Below, piece by piece: positions 25,666 through 34,157 of a stretch of 64,000 bases of DNA; position 1 is the stretch's first letter, and every line of letters starts with the position of its first letter. The translations under genes and the position numbers were made by a program. The stretch comes from Nocardioides luteus (GTDB lineage: Bacteria; Actinomycetota; Actinomycetes; Propionibacteriales; Nocardioidaceae), in assembly GCF_015752315.1 (NCBI RefSeq), contig NZ_JADOVJ010000001.1, positions 2,968,501 through 3,032,500 on the forward strand, read 5' to 3'. Below the pieces are notes generated by a model. That model had not been told where the DNA came from, did not search any database, and saw only the letters and a list, made by a program, of their open reading frames with translations.

Positions 25666-25690
25666 TCGGACCTTCCGCCGCCCGCGTAGG

Positions 25691-26863
25691 TCACAGGGTC
25701 GACTGGATGCCGGCGAGGAGCTGGCGAGCCATCACGATGCGCTGGACCTGGTTGGTGCCCTCATAGATCTGCGTGATCTTGGCATCACGCATCATCCGCT
25801 CCACCGGATAGTCACGCGTGAACCCATACCCACCCAACAACTGGACCGCATCCGTGGTCACCTGCATCGCCACATCCGAGGCGAACGCCTTCGCCGCAGC
25901 ACCGAAGAACGTCAGATCCTTGTCACCACGCTCGGAACGACCCGCGGCGGCATAGGTCAGCTGGCGGGCGGCCTCGATCTTCATCCCCATGTCCGCCACC
26001 ATGAACTCCACACCCTGGAACTCCGCGATCGGCTTACCGAACTGCTTGCGCTCCTTGATGTAACCCAACGCATAGTCCAACGCACCCTGCGCGACGCCGA
26101 CGGCCTGGGCGGCGATCGTGATCCGGGTGTGGTCCAGGGTCTGCATGGCGTAGGTGAAGCCCTTGCCCTCCTCGCCGATGAGCCGGTCGGCGGGGATGCG
26201 TACGTTGTCGAAGTAGACCTCGCGGGTCGGGGATCCCTTGATGCCCAGCTTCTTCTCCGGGGCACCGAAGGAAACCCCCTCGTCGGACTTCTCGACCACG
26301 AACGCGGAGATGCCCTTGGAGCGCTTCTCCGGGTCGGTCACGGCCAGCACCGTGTAGTACTCCGAGACACCCGCGTTGGTGATCCACCGCTTCACGCCGT
26401 TGAGCACCCAGAAGTCCCCATCACGCACCGCCCGGGTCTTCTGGTTCGCCGCGTCCGAACCCGCATCCGGCTCGGAGAGGCAGTAGGAGAAGTTGCCCTG
26501 CCCCGCGGCCAGCGCACCCAGATACTTCTTCTTCAGCTCCTCCGACCCACCGATCTGCACCGGCAGCGAGCCCAGCTTGTTCACCGCCGGGATCAACGAG
26601 GCCGACACATCCGCCCGGGCGATCTCCTCGATCACCAGCACCGTCGCGAGCGCGTCGGCACCCACACCCCCGTACGCCTCGGGCACATGCGGCGCGAAGA
26701 ACTCGGTCTCCACCAACGCATCGTGCGCCTCCTGCGGATAACGAGCCTCCTCATCGACCGCAGCCGCGGCCGGCGCGATCTTCGCATCACAGATCTCACG
26801 GATGGCCTTGCGGATCTCCTGGTGCTCCTCGGAGAGGGCGAACAGGGGGTACTGGTCGGACAT
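25691..26863 (-). CDS. Acyl-CoA dehydrogenase (short-chain type)
   Basis: FAD enzyme of 390 residues that makes the 2,3-double bond of an acyl-CoA. Start ATG 26863 (MSDQYPLF), GGAG upstream. Family blocks include YCLSEPDAGSDAAN, FVVEKSDEGVSFG, DHTRITIAAQAVG and the C-terminal catalytic Glu in QIYEGTNQVQR. It follows 3-hydroxybutyryl-CoA dehydrogenase by 25 bases and is divergent from icmF, so butyryl-CoA (or isobutyryl-CoA) is the probable substrate. Codon choice becomes noticeably C-rich in parts, as in the 3' half of icmF. Confidence 0.95.
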   Translation of the reverse strand: MSDQYPLFALSEEHQEIRKAIREICDAKIAPAAAAVDEEARYPQEAHDALVETEFFAPHVPEAYGGVGADALATVLVIEEIARADVSASLIPAVNKLGSLPVQIGGSEELKKKYLGALAAGQGNFSYCLSEPDAGSDAANQKTRAVRDGDFWVLNGVKRWITNAGVSEYYTVLAVTDPEKRSKGISAFVVEKSDEGVSFGAPEKKLGIKGSPTREVYFDNVRIPADRLIGEEGKGFTYAMQTLDHTRITIAAQAVGVAQGALDYALGYIKERKQFGKPIAEFQGVEFMVADMGMKIEAARQLTYAAAGRSERGDKDLTFFGAAAKAFASDVAMQVTTDAVQLLGGYGFTRDYPVERMMRDAKITQIYEGTNQVQRIVMARQLLAGIQSTL

Positions 26864-26888
26864 TCGGACTCCACTCACGTGTGCGGGC

Positions 26889-27737
26889 TCAGTACGCGTA
26901 GAAGCCCTGGCCGGACTTCTTGCCGAGGAGACCGGCGTCGACCATGCGGTCCAGCAGCGGCGGCGGCGAGTAGAGCGGCTCCTTGAACTCCTCGTACATC
27001 GAGATGCCGATCGCCCGGACGGTGTCCAGCCCGATGAGATCCGACAGCGCCAGCGGGCCCATCGGATGGCCGCAGCCGAGGACCATCCCGTTGTCGATGT
27101 CGGCCGCGGAGGCGTAGCCCGCCTCGTACATCCTGACCGCGCTGAGCAGGTAGGGCACCAACAGGCTGTTGACCACGAAGCCCGCTCGGTCGGTCGCCTC
27201 GATCGGCTGCTTGCCGAGCGTCTTGGCGACGAAGGTCTGCATCCGCTCCAGCGTCTCCGGCGACGTGGTCAGGCTCGGGATCAGCTCGACCAGCTGCATC
27301 ACCGGGGCCGGGTTGAAGAAGTGCACACCCATCACGTTCGCGGCCCGCCCGGAGACCGCACCGAGCTTCACGATCGGGATGGAGGAGGTGTTGGAGGCGA
27401 GGATCGCGTCGTCCTTCTCCAGCAGCGCACCGACGGTCCGGAACAGCTCGAGCTTGACGTCCTCCTTCTCCGAGGCCGCCTCGACCACGAGGTCGCGGTC
27501 GCTCAACCGGCCGAGATCGGTCGTGAAGGTGATGCGGTCCAGCACGCCGGCGAGGTCCTCCTCGCTGAGCTTGCCGCGGCTCACCGCACGCTCCAGACTC
27601 CCCCGCACCTTCGCCTCGGCGGCTCGCACCGCTTCCTGGCTGATCTCGACCGTAACGGTGTCCAGCCCGGAACGAGCACACACCTCGGTGATCCCCGAGC
27701 CCATCAGCCCGCCACCGATCACGCCAATCCGATCCAT
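26889..27737 (-). CDS. 3-hydroxybutyryl-CoA dehydrogenase
   Basis: NAD-dependent dehydrogenase of 282 residues. ATG 27737 follows AAGGAGCTTGGGG. The N-terminal Rossmann motif is IGVIGGGLMGSGI; the catalytic His is in NVMGVHFFNPAPVMQLVE, with Ser/Asn nearby. The C-terminal half (DRAGFVVNSLLVPYLLSAV) is the 3HCDH domain. It oxidises 3-hydroxybutyryl-CoA to acetoacetyl-CoA. In context it completes the route from IcmF-made butyryl-CoA; the crotonase step must be supplied elsewhere. Confidence 0.95.
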   Translation of the reverse strand: MDRIGVIGGGLMGSGITEVCARSGLDTVTVEISQEAVRAAEAKVRGSLERAVSRGKLSEEDLAGVLDRITFTTDLGRLSDRDLVVEAASEKEDVKLELFRTVGALLEKDDAILASNTSSIPIVKLGAVSGRAANVMGVHFFNPAPVMQLVELIPSLTTSPETLERMQTFVAKTLGKQPIEATDRAGFVVNSLLVPYLLSAVRMYEAGYASAADIDNGMVLGCGHPMGPLALSDLIGLDTVRAIGISMYEEFKEPLYSPPPLLDRMVDAGLLGKKSGQGFYAY

Positions 27738-27779
27738 CCCCAAGCTCCTTGTCCACAGGTCGGTCACGGGTTCCTCAAA

Positions 27780-27824
27780 ATTACTTGGACACCATAGTAT
27801 CTAATTACTTGGACATCAAAGTAT
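27780..27824. promoter_or_regulatory. Two 21-bp direct repeats between the divergent icmF and dehydrogenase units
   Basis: Two copies (27780-27800 and 27804-27824), differing at two bases and spaced 24 bp apart. Each is a near-palindrome of the form TACTTNGANNTCNAAGTA in the downstream copy. The AT-rich repeats also contain TTGGAC (-35-like) elements, so a bound regulator would cover both divergent promoters. No regulator gene adjoins them. Confidence 0.65.
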
Positions 27825-27843
27825 TGCCCTTGAGGAGCCTCCG

Positions 27844-30800
27844 ATGACCGAACTGCACAAGCCCGCGAACCCGGTACGACTGATCACGGCGAGCAGTCTG
27901 TTCGACGGACACGACGCCTCGATCAACATCATGCGCCGGATCTTCCAGAGCCAGGGGTGCGAGGTCATCCACCTCGGCCACAACCGGTCGGTCGGCGAGG
28001 TTGCCGAGGCCGCGATCGAGGAGGACGTCAACGGCATCGCGGTCTCGTCCTACCAGGGCGGGCACGTCGAGTACTTCGAGTACCTCGTGCAGCTGCTGCG
28101 CGAGCGCGGCGCCGGCCACGTCCAGGTCGTCGGCGGAGGTGGCGGCGTCATCGTGGCCGACGAGATCGCCCGTCTGCGTCAGGCGGGCGTCACCATCTTC
28201 TCCCCCGAGGACGGTCAGCGCATGGGGCTGGCCGGCATGATCAACTCGGTCGTCGCCTCTCTCGACACCGACCTGTACGCAGCCCGCGGCTGTGACGTCG
28301 AGGGCGTGCTCTCCGGGGACCGAGCGCAGCTCGCCCGGGCGATCACCGGTGCCGAGCAGGGACGTCTGTCGCCGCAGGTGCTGGACGCCCTGCGCTCGAC
28401 CGGCCGGGACGTACCCGTGGTCGGCATCACCGGAACCGGTGGGTCGGGCAAGTCCTCGCTGACCGACGAGCTGGTACGCCGCCTGCGCACCGACCAGCAG
28501 GACAAGCTGAGCGTGGCCGTGATCGCCATCGACCCGACCAGGCTGCGCGGCGGTGGCGCGCTGCTCGGCGACCGGATCCGGATGAACGCGATCGACGGGG
28601 ACCGGGTCTACTACCGGTCCCTGGCCACGCGGGGCAGGCACGAGCTGCCGGAGCACCTCGATGACGTACTCACGGTCGTGAAGGCGGGCGGCTTCGACCT
28701 GGTGATCGTGGAGACCCCGGGCATCGGTCAGGGCGATGCGGGGATCGTGCCGTTCGTCGACCTGGCGATGTACGTGATGACGCCCGAGTTCGGCGCCGCG
28801 AGCCAGCTGGAGAAGATCGACATGCTCGACTTCGCCAACATCGTGGCGATCAACAAGTTCGAGCGCCGCGGTGCGGAGGACGCGCTGCGGGACGTCGCTC
28901 GTCAGCTGGTGCGCAACCGGGAGGCGTTCGGCTCGCAACCGTCGGACATGCCGGTCTTCGGCACCTCGGCGGCGACGTTCAACGACGACGGCGTGACCGC
29001 CCTCTACCAGGAGCTCGTCCGGCTGCTGCGTCCCCTCGGGGTGCCGTTCCAGGAAGGGCGGATCGCACCGGTCTCCGTCCGCCGCTCGAGCGGTACGCAG
29101 CAGCCGGTTCCTCCGCAGAGGGTGCGCTACCTGGCCGAGATCTCCGAGACGGTCCGTGGCTACCACTCCGAGACGGAGGAGCTGGTCGAATCGGCCCGCC
29201 GGGTCGATCGTCTCGACCGCGTCCGGCAGGAGCTCGGCGACGGTGCCGGCGCCGAGGCCGTCGGCGGGCTGCTCGACAGCGCTCGAGGCGACCTCCCTGA
29301 GGCGCTGGCCGAGCAGATCGAGCAGTGGCCCGAGGTCGTCGCCTCCTACTCCGGCGACGAGCAGGTCGTCACGGTGCGCGACAAGGAGATCGTCACCAAG
29401 CTGACCAAGGAGTCGCTGGCCGGCACGCGGGTCCCCCGGGTGGCGCTCCCGCCGGACGACGAGGTCGGCAGCCTGGTCCGGTTCTGGCGCAAGGAGAACC
29501 TGCCCGGCCGCCACCCGTTCACCGCCGGGGTGTTCCCGTTCAAGCGCGACAACGAGGACCCGGCCCGGATGTTCGCCGGCGAGGGCGACCCGTTCCGCAC
29601 CAACCGTCGCTTCAAGCTGCTCTCCGAGGGCCAGCCCGCCACCCGGCTCTCGACCGCGTTCGACTCGGTCACCCTCTACGGCCGCGACCCGGGCGAGCGG
29701 CCCGACATCTACGGCAAGGTCGGCACGTCCGGGGTCTCGGTGGCGACGCTCGACGACATGAAGGCGCTCTACGACGGCTTCGACCTGACCGCGCCGTCGA
29801 CGAGCGTCTCGATGACGATCAACGGCCCCGCACCCACCGTGCTCGCCTTCTTCCTCAACACCGCCATCGATCAGGCGGTCGACAAGTTCCGCTCGAAGGA
29901 GGGCCGCGAGCCCTCAGAGGCCGAGAGGGATCAGCTGGCTGCGTACGCCGTCTCGACGGTGCGTGGCACGGTGCAGGCCGACATCCTCAAGGAGGACCAG
30001 GGCCAGAACACCTGCCTGTTCTCCACCGAGTTCTCCCTGCGCTGCATGGCCGACATCCAGGAATGGTTCATCCAGAACAGCGTCCGCAACTTCTACTCCG
30101 TCTCGATCTCCGGCTACCACATCGCCGAAGCCGGAGCCAACCCCATCTCCCAGCTCGCCTTCACCCTCGCCAACGGGTTCACCTACGTCGAGTCCTACCT
30201 CGCCCGCGGCATGTCGATCGACGACTTCGCCCCCAACCTGTCCTTCTTCTTCTCCAACGGCATGGACCCCGAATACTCCGTCATCGGCCGCGTCGCCCGC
30301 CGGATCTGGGCCATCGCCATGCGGGAACGCTACGGCGCCTCCGAGCGCTCCCAGAAGCTGAAGTACCACATCCAGACCTCCGGCCGGTCCCTGCACGCCC
30401 AGGAGATGGACGTCAACGACATCCGCACCACCCTGCAAGCGTTGATCGCGATCTACGACAACGCCCAGTCACTACACACCAACGCCTTCGACGAAGCCGT
30501 CACCACCCCCTCCGAAGAATCCGTCCGCCGCGCACTGGCGATCCAGCTGATCATCAACCGCGAATGGGGCCTCGCGTTCAACGAGAACCCACTCCAAGGC
30601 TCCTTCATCATCGACGAGCTCACCGACCTCGTCGAAGAAGCCGTCCTGAAGGAGTTCGACCGGATCTCCGAACGCGGCGGCGTCCTCGGCGCCATGGAGA
30701 CCGGCTACCAGCGCGGCAAGATCCAAGACGAGTCCATGCTCTACGAGCACCGCAAGCACGACGGCACCCTGCCCATCGTCGGGGTCAACACCTTCGTCCG

Positions 30801-31062
30801 CGACACCAACGGCACCCCCGCCGGCCCCGTCGAGCTCGCCCGCGCCACCGAGACCGAGAAGAAGTCCCAGCTCGACCGCGTCCACGCCTTCCGCGACACG
30901 CACAGCGACGACGCGGCCGCCGCCCTGGAGCGGCTCAAGGAGGTCGCCACGTCCGACGGAAACGTCTTCGCGGCGCTCATGGACGCGGCTCGGGTCTGCT
31001 CGCTCGGTCAGATCACGGACGCCTTCTTCGAGGTCGGGGGCGCCTACCGCCGCCACGTCTAG
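27844..31062 (+). CDS. icmF: Fused isobutyryl-CoA mutase (IcmF), coenzyme-B12 dependent
   Basis: 1072-residue fusion. The N-terminal B12 domain has DGHDAS (ligand His23; the usual DxHxxG Gly is Ser) and a GGG loop near 100. The middle P-loop chaperone domain has GTGGSGKSS (about 195-203), and a methylmalonyl-CoA-mutase-like TIM barrel follows (SGYHIAEAGANP, His759). Gln721 (DQGQNTCLF) occupies the place of the carboxylate-binding Arg of methylmalonyl-CoA mutase, which supports isobutyryl/butyryl-CoA specificity. GAGGAG precedes ATG 27844. The G-protein domain should load and protect the cofactor. Divergent beta-oxidation genes share its control region. Confidence 0.95.
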   Translation: MTELHKPANPVRLITASSLFDGHDASINIMRRIFQSQGCEVIHLGHNRSVGEVAEAAIEEDVNGIAVSSYQGGHVEYFEYLVQLLRERGAGHVQVVGGGGGVIVADEIARLRQAGVTIFSPEDGQRMGLAGMINSVVASLDTDLYAARGCDVEGVLSGDRAQLARAITGAEQGRLSPQVLDALRSTGRDVPVVGITGTGGSGKSSLTDELVRRLRTDQQDKLSVAVIAIDPTRLRGGGALLGDRIRMNAIDGDRVYYRSLATRGRHELPEHLDDVLTVVKAGGFDLVIVETPGIGQGDAGIVPFVDLAMYVMTPEFGAASQLEKIDMLDFANIVAINKFERRGAEDALRDVARQLVRNREAFGSQPSDMPVFGTSAATFNDDGVTALYQELVRLLRPLGVPFQEGRIAPVSVRRSSGTQQPVPPQRVRYLAEISETVRGYHSETEELVESARRVDRLDRVRQELGDGAGAEAVGGLLDSARGDLPEALAEQIEQWPEVVASYSGDEQVVTVRDKEIVTKLTKESLAGTRVPRVALPPDDEVGSLVRFWRKENLPGRHPFTAGVFPFKRDNEDPARMFAGEGDPFRTNRRFKLLSEGQPATRLSTAFDSVTLYGRDPGERPDIYGKVGTSGVSVATLDDMKALYDGFDLTAPSTSVSMTINGPAPTVLAFFLNTAIDQAVDKFRSKEGREPSEAERDQLAAYAVSTVRGTVQADILKEDQGQNTCLFSTEFSLRCMADIQEWFIQNSVRNFYSVSISGYHIAEAGANPISQLAFTLANGFTYVESYLARGMSIDDFAPNLSFFFSNGMDPEYSVIGRVARRIWAIAMRERYGASERSQKLKYHIQTSGRSLHAQEMDVNDIRTTLQALIAIYDNAQSLHTNAFDEAVTTPSEESVRRALAIQLIINREWGLAFNENPLQGSFIIDELTDLVEEAVLKEFDRISERGGVLGAMETGYQRGKIQDESMLYEHRKHDGTLPIVGVNTFVRDTNGTPAGPVELARATETEKKSQLDRVHAFRDTHSDDAAAALERLKEVATSDGNVFAALMDAARVCSLGQITDAFFEVGGAYRRHV

Positions 31063-31088
31063 CCACCCGGCACGCGCGGCAACGCATG

Positions 31089-32756
31089 TCAGGGGACCAT
31101 CCAGCCGAGGACAGGGGTCGACTGGAGGGCGACGAGGACGCACATGAAGGCCAGCATCGCGATGCTCCACCCGAAGACCTTGCGGAAGATCTCGCCCTCC
31201 TTGCCGGCCATGCCGACGGCCGCCGCGGCGATGGCGAGGTTCTGCGGGCTGACCATCTTGCCGAGCACGCCGCCCGAGGAGTTGGAGGCGGCCATCAGCA
31301 CCTGGTCGAGGCCGGCCTCCTTCGCGGTGGTCACCTGGAGGAGGCCGAAGAGGGCGTTGGAGGACGTGTCCGAACCCGTCACGGCCACCCCGAGCCAGCC
31401 GAGGATCGGCGAGAGGATCGCGAACGCGCTGCCGGTCCCCGCGAGCCAGGCGCCGATCGAGCCGGTCTGCCCTGAGAAGTTCATGACGTACGCCAGGCCG
31501 AGCACCGCCATCACGGTGACGATGGCGGGGGCGAGCTGGCGGTAGGTGTCGCGGTAGGTCGTCGCGACCGCGCCCGGCCGGATCCTCAGGCAGATCGCGG
31601 TGATGACGCCCGAGAGCAGCAGCATCGTGCCGGCCGCGGGGAACCAGTCGAACTTGAACCCGCCCTGGGCGCCGGCGACGTCGCCGAGCCCCGGGAAGAT
31701 CACGGTCGGGGTGTGGTCGGTCCCGGAGAGGGTGAACGGCCGGTGGGCCAGGGCCTCCTTGATCGCCGGGATGCTGACGATCACGAAGATCACGATGATG
31801 ATCGCGTACGGCAGGAAGGCCTTGAAGACCTCCCTGGTGCTGTCCCGCTCCTCGCCGCCGTCGCCGGACCGGGGCGCAGAGTTGGTGTCGGTCGACCCAC
31901 CGACGGATGCGCCGACCAGCGACTCGGCAGGGACCTTCTCCCGCGGCTGCCAGACCCGCAGCAGGCCGACGACCACGGCGACCGAGAAGAGCGAGGCGAC
32001 GATGTCGGCCAGCGGGACGGAGATGTAGTTCGAGGCCACGAACTGGGCGATGCCGAAGCCGAGGCCGCACAGCAGCGCCGGGATCCAGGTCTGCCGGAGA
32101 CCACGCCGGCCGTCGACCACGAAGACCAGGATGAGCGGCACCACGACCGCCAGGACCGGGGTCTGACGGCCCACCATCGCGCCGAGCGTGTCGACGCTGA
32201 AGCCGGTCTGGTCCGAAAGTGCGTTGATCGGCGAGGCCATCGCGCCGTACGCCACCGGGGCGGTGTTGGCGATCAGCGCGACCGCGGCGGCCTTGACCGG
32301 CTTGAAGCCCATCGCCATCAGCATCACCACGGTGATCGCGACCGGCGTACCGAAACCGGCCAGGGCCTCCAGCAGTGCGCCGAAGGAGAAGGCGATGATC
32401 AGCGCCTGGATCCGCTGATCGTCGCTGACCTTGCTGAACGCCCGGCGCAGCACGTCGAAGTGGCCGGTGTGGACGGTCAGGTTGTAGACGAAGACCGCGT
32501 TGATGACGATCCACATGATCGGGAAGAAGCCCGAGAACAGGGCGCCCTGGGCGGCCGACAGGATCGCGTCGTCGGCCGGCATCTCGAAGAGGGCGACGGC
32601 GACGACCAGGGCGACGGCCAGCGAGATGAGGCCGGCCTGCCAGGCCTTCATCTTCAGCCCGCCGAGAAGGACGAACATGGTGATCAGCGGCAGGGCGCCG
32701 CACAGGGCGCTCAGGACGAGCGAACCGCCGACCTGGTCCGGTACTGGCTCAAACAT
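31089..32756 (-). CDS. LctP-family permease (glycolate/L-lactate)
   Basis: Membrane transporter of 555 residues with about 13 hydrophobic segments and family blocks LIIAFSFGALLEALAGFGTPVAI and NTAPVAYGAMASPI (each shorter than the full conserved stretch). ATG 32756, GGAG upstream. LctP-family members carry lactate and glycolate; E. coli GlcA is one. Here it is the last gene behind glcD-glcE-glcF-type genes, so glycolate uptake is the best reading, though lactate is possible. The hydrophilic insert PPESEGR-like region around 260 is variable in the family. Confidence 0.9.
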   Translation of the reverse strand: MFEPVPDQVGGSLVLSALCGALPLITMFVLLGGLKMKAWQAGLISLAVALVVAVALFEMPADDAILSAAQGALFSGFFPIMWIVINAVFVYNLTVHTGHFDVLRRAFSKVSDDQRIQALIIAFSFGALLEALAGFGTPVAITVVMLMAMGFKPVKAAAVALIANTAPVAYGAMASPINALSDQTGFSVDTLGAMVGRQTPVLAVVVPLILVFVVDGRRGLRQTWIPALLCGLGFGIAQFVASNYISVPLADIVASLFSVAVVVGLLRVWQPREKVPAESLVGASVGGSTDTNSAPRSGDGGEERDSTREVFKAFLPYAIIIVIFVIVSIPAIKEALAHRPFTLSGTDHTPTVIFPGLGDVAGAQGGFKFDWFPAAGTMLLLSGVITAICLRIRPGAVATTYRDTYRQLAPAIVTVMAVLGLAYVMNFSGQTGSIGAWLAGTGSAFAILSPILGWLGVAVTGSDTSSNALFGLLQVTTAKEAGLDQVLMAASNSSGGVLGKMVSPQNLAIAAAAVGMAGKEGEIFRKVFGWSIAMLAFMCVLVALQSTPVLGWMVP

Positions 32757-32824
32757 GGCGACTCCGAGGGTCGTGGTGTGGGAGATGAGCCCCCGAGACG
32801 TGGGGGTGTTCAGTTGTCGGAGAA

Positions 32825-34153
32825 TCAGATGGTGCGACTGCGCAGCACCTCGGGCGAGGAGCCGCTGATCGAGGCGTCGAGCACCTCGACGAGATGGGCC
32901 ATGCCGAGCCGGTGTCCCTGCGCGGTGATCGCCGAGGCGACCTGGAGCAGACAGCCCGGGTTGGCGGTGACGAGCACCTCGGCGCCGGTGGCGACGATGT
33001 TGCGCGCCTTGCGCTCGCCCAGCTCGCGGGCGGGCTCGGGGTTGAGGATGTTGTAGATGCCGGCCGAGCCGCAGCAGATCGACCCTTCGGCGATCTCGCG
33101 CAGCTCGACGCCGGGGATGCCTCGCAGCAGCGCCCGCGGCTGGGTGCGTACGCCCTGGGCGTGGGCGAGGTGGCAGGCGTCGTGGTAGGCGATGGTGAGG
33201 TCGAGCGGGTGACGCTCGGCGACCGGGCCGAGCTCGTCGAGGATCTCGGCGATGTCACGGACCTTGGCCTCGAAGGCCGCGGCCCTGGTGGCGTACGCGG
33301 GGGCGTCGGCGAGCAGCCGGGCGTAGTCCTTGAGCGTCGAGCCGCAGCCGGCGGCGTTGATGACGATGTGCTCGACCCCGGCGTCCTCGAAGGCGTCGAT
33401 GATCCGGCGGGCGTACGCCTGGGCCTCCCGCTCGCGGCCGTTGTGCACCGAGAGCGCACCGCAGCAACCCTGGTCCGCCGGGATGACCACGTCGCAGCCC
33501 TCCGCCGCGAGCACCCGCGCGGTCGCGGCGTTGACGCCCGGGAAGAACGCGCCCTGGACGCAGCCGGTGAGCATGCCGACCACCGCCCGCCGCTCCCCCA
33601 CCGCGGGCACACGCTCGGGCAGCGGCGCGGCTTCGGTGATGGTCGGTGTCAGCCGCTCCATCGCGGCCAGATGGGGCGCCATCCGGTCGAGCAGGCCGGT
33701 CCGGCGCAGGCGGCGGTCCAGCCCGGTGCGCTGCAGCAGCTTCAGCGGACCGCGCATCGCGCGCAGCCGCCTGGGGTGCGGGAAGATCGCGAAGATCAGG
33801 CTCCGCAGCGCCTCCTCCTTCGGCGTACGCGTGTGGTTGCGCTCAACCTGGGCGCGGGTCTGCTCGATGAGGGTGTCGTAGCGGACGCCCGAGGGGCAGG
33901 CGGTCACGCACGACATGCAGCCCAGGCAGTTGTCCCAGTGCTGCACCATCGAGTCCGACATCGGCTCGCCCTCGAGCCCCTCCTTCATCAGGTAGAGCCG
34001 CCCGCGCGGGGAGTCCATCTCCTCGCCCCACAGCAGGTAGGTGGGGCAGGTCGGCAGGCAGAAGCCGCAGTGCACGCAGTCGTCGAGCAGGTGCTGGTCG
34101 GGAGGGTGCTCCTCGTCGAAGGCGCCGAGGTTTCGGATGTCCATGTCGGTCAT
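32825..34153 (-). CDS. glcF: Glycolate oxidase iron-sulfur subunit
   Basis: 442 residues. Two N-terminal 4Fe-4S motifs, CVHCGFCLPTCPTY and CLGCMSCVTACPSG, are followed by two cysteine-rich CCG domains (CCGALSVHNG and CCGSAGIYN). This is the GlcF/LldE/HdrD-type electron-transfer subunit that takes electrons from the flavin subunits toward the quinone pool. ATG 34153 lies four bases after the stop of the GlcE-type gene. Confidence 0.94.
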   Translation of the reverse strand: MTDMDIRNLGAFDEEHPPDQHLLDDCVHCGFCLPTCPTYLLWGEEMDSPRGRLYLMKEGLEGEPMSDSMVQHWDNCLGCMSCVTACPSGVRYDTLIEQTRAQVERNHTRTPKEEALRSLIFAIFPHPRRLRAMRGPLKLLQRTGLDRRLRRTGLLDRMAPHLAAMERLTPTITEAAPLPERVPAVGERRAVVGMLTGCVQGAFFPGVNAATARVLAAEGCDVVIPADQGCCGALSVHNGREREAQAYARRIIDAFEDAGVEHIVINAAGCGSTLKDYARLLADAPAYATRAAAFEAKVRDIAEILDELGPVAERHPLDLTIAYHDACHLAHAQGVRTQPRALLRGIPGVELREIAEGSICCGSAGIYNILNPEPARELGERKARNIVATGAEVLVTANPGCLLQVASAITAQGHRLGMAHLVEVLDASISGSSPEVLRSRTI

Positions 34154-34157
34154 GGGG

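Noticed and set aside
31063..31088. Terminator between icmF and the convergent permease gene
   Set aside because: The 26-base gap shows no convincing inverted repeat.
29325..31475. 716-codon frame inside icmF on the same strand
   Set aside because: Arg/His-rich shadow frame of the mutase gene.
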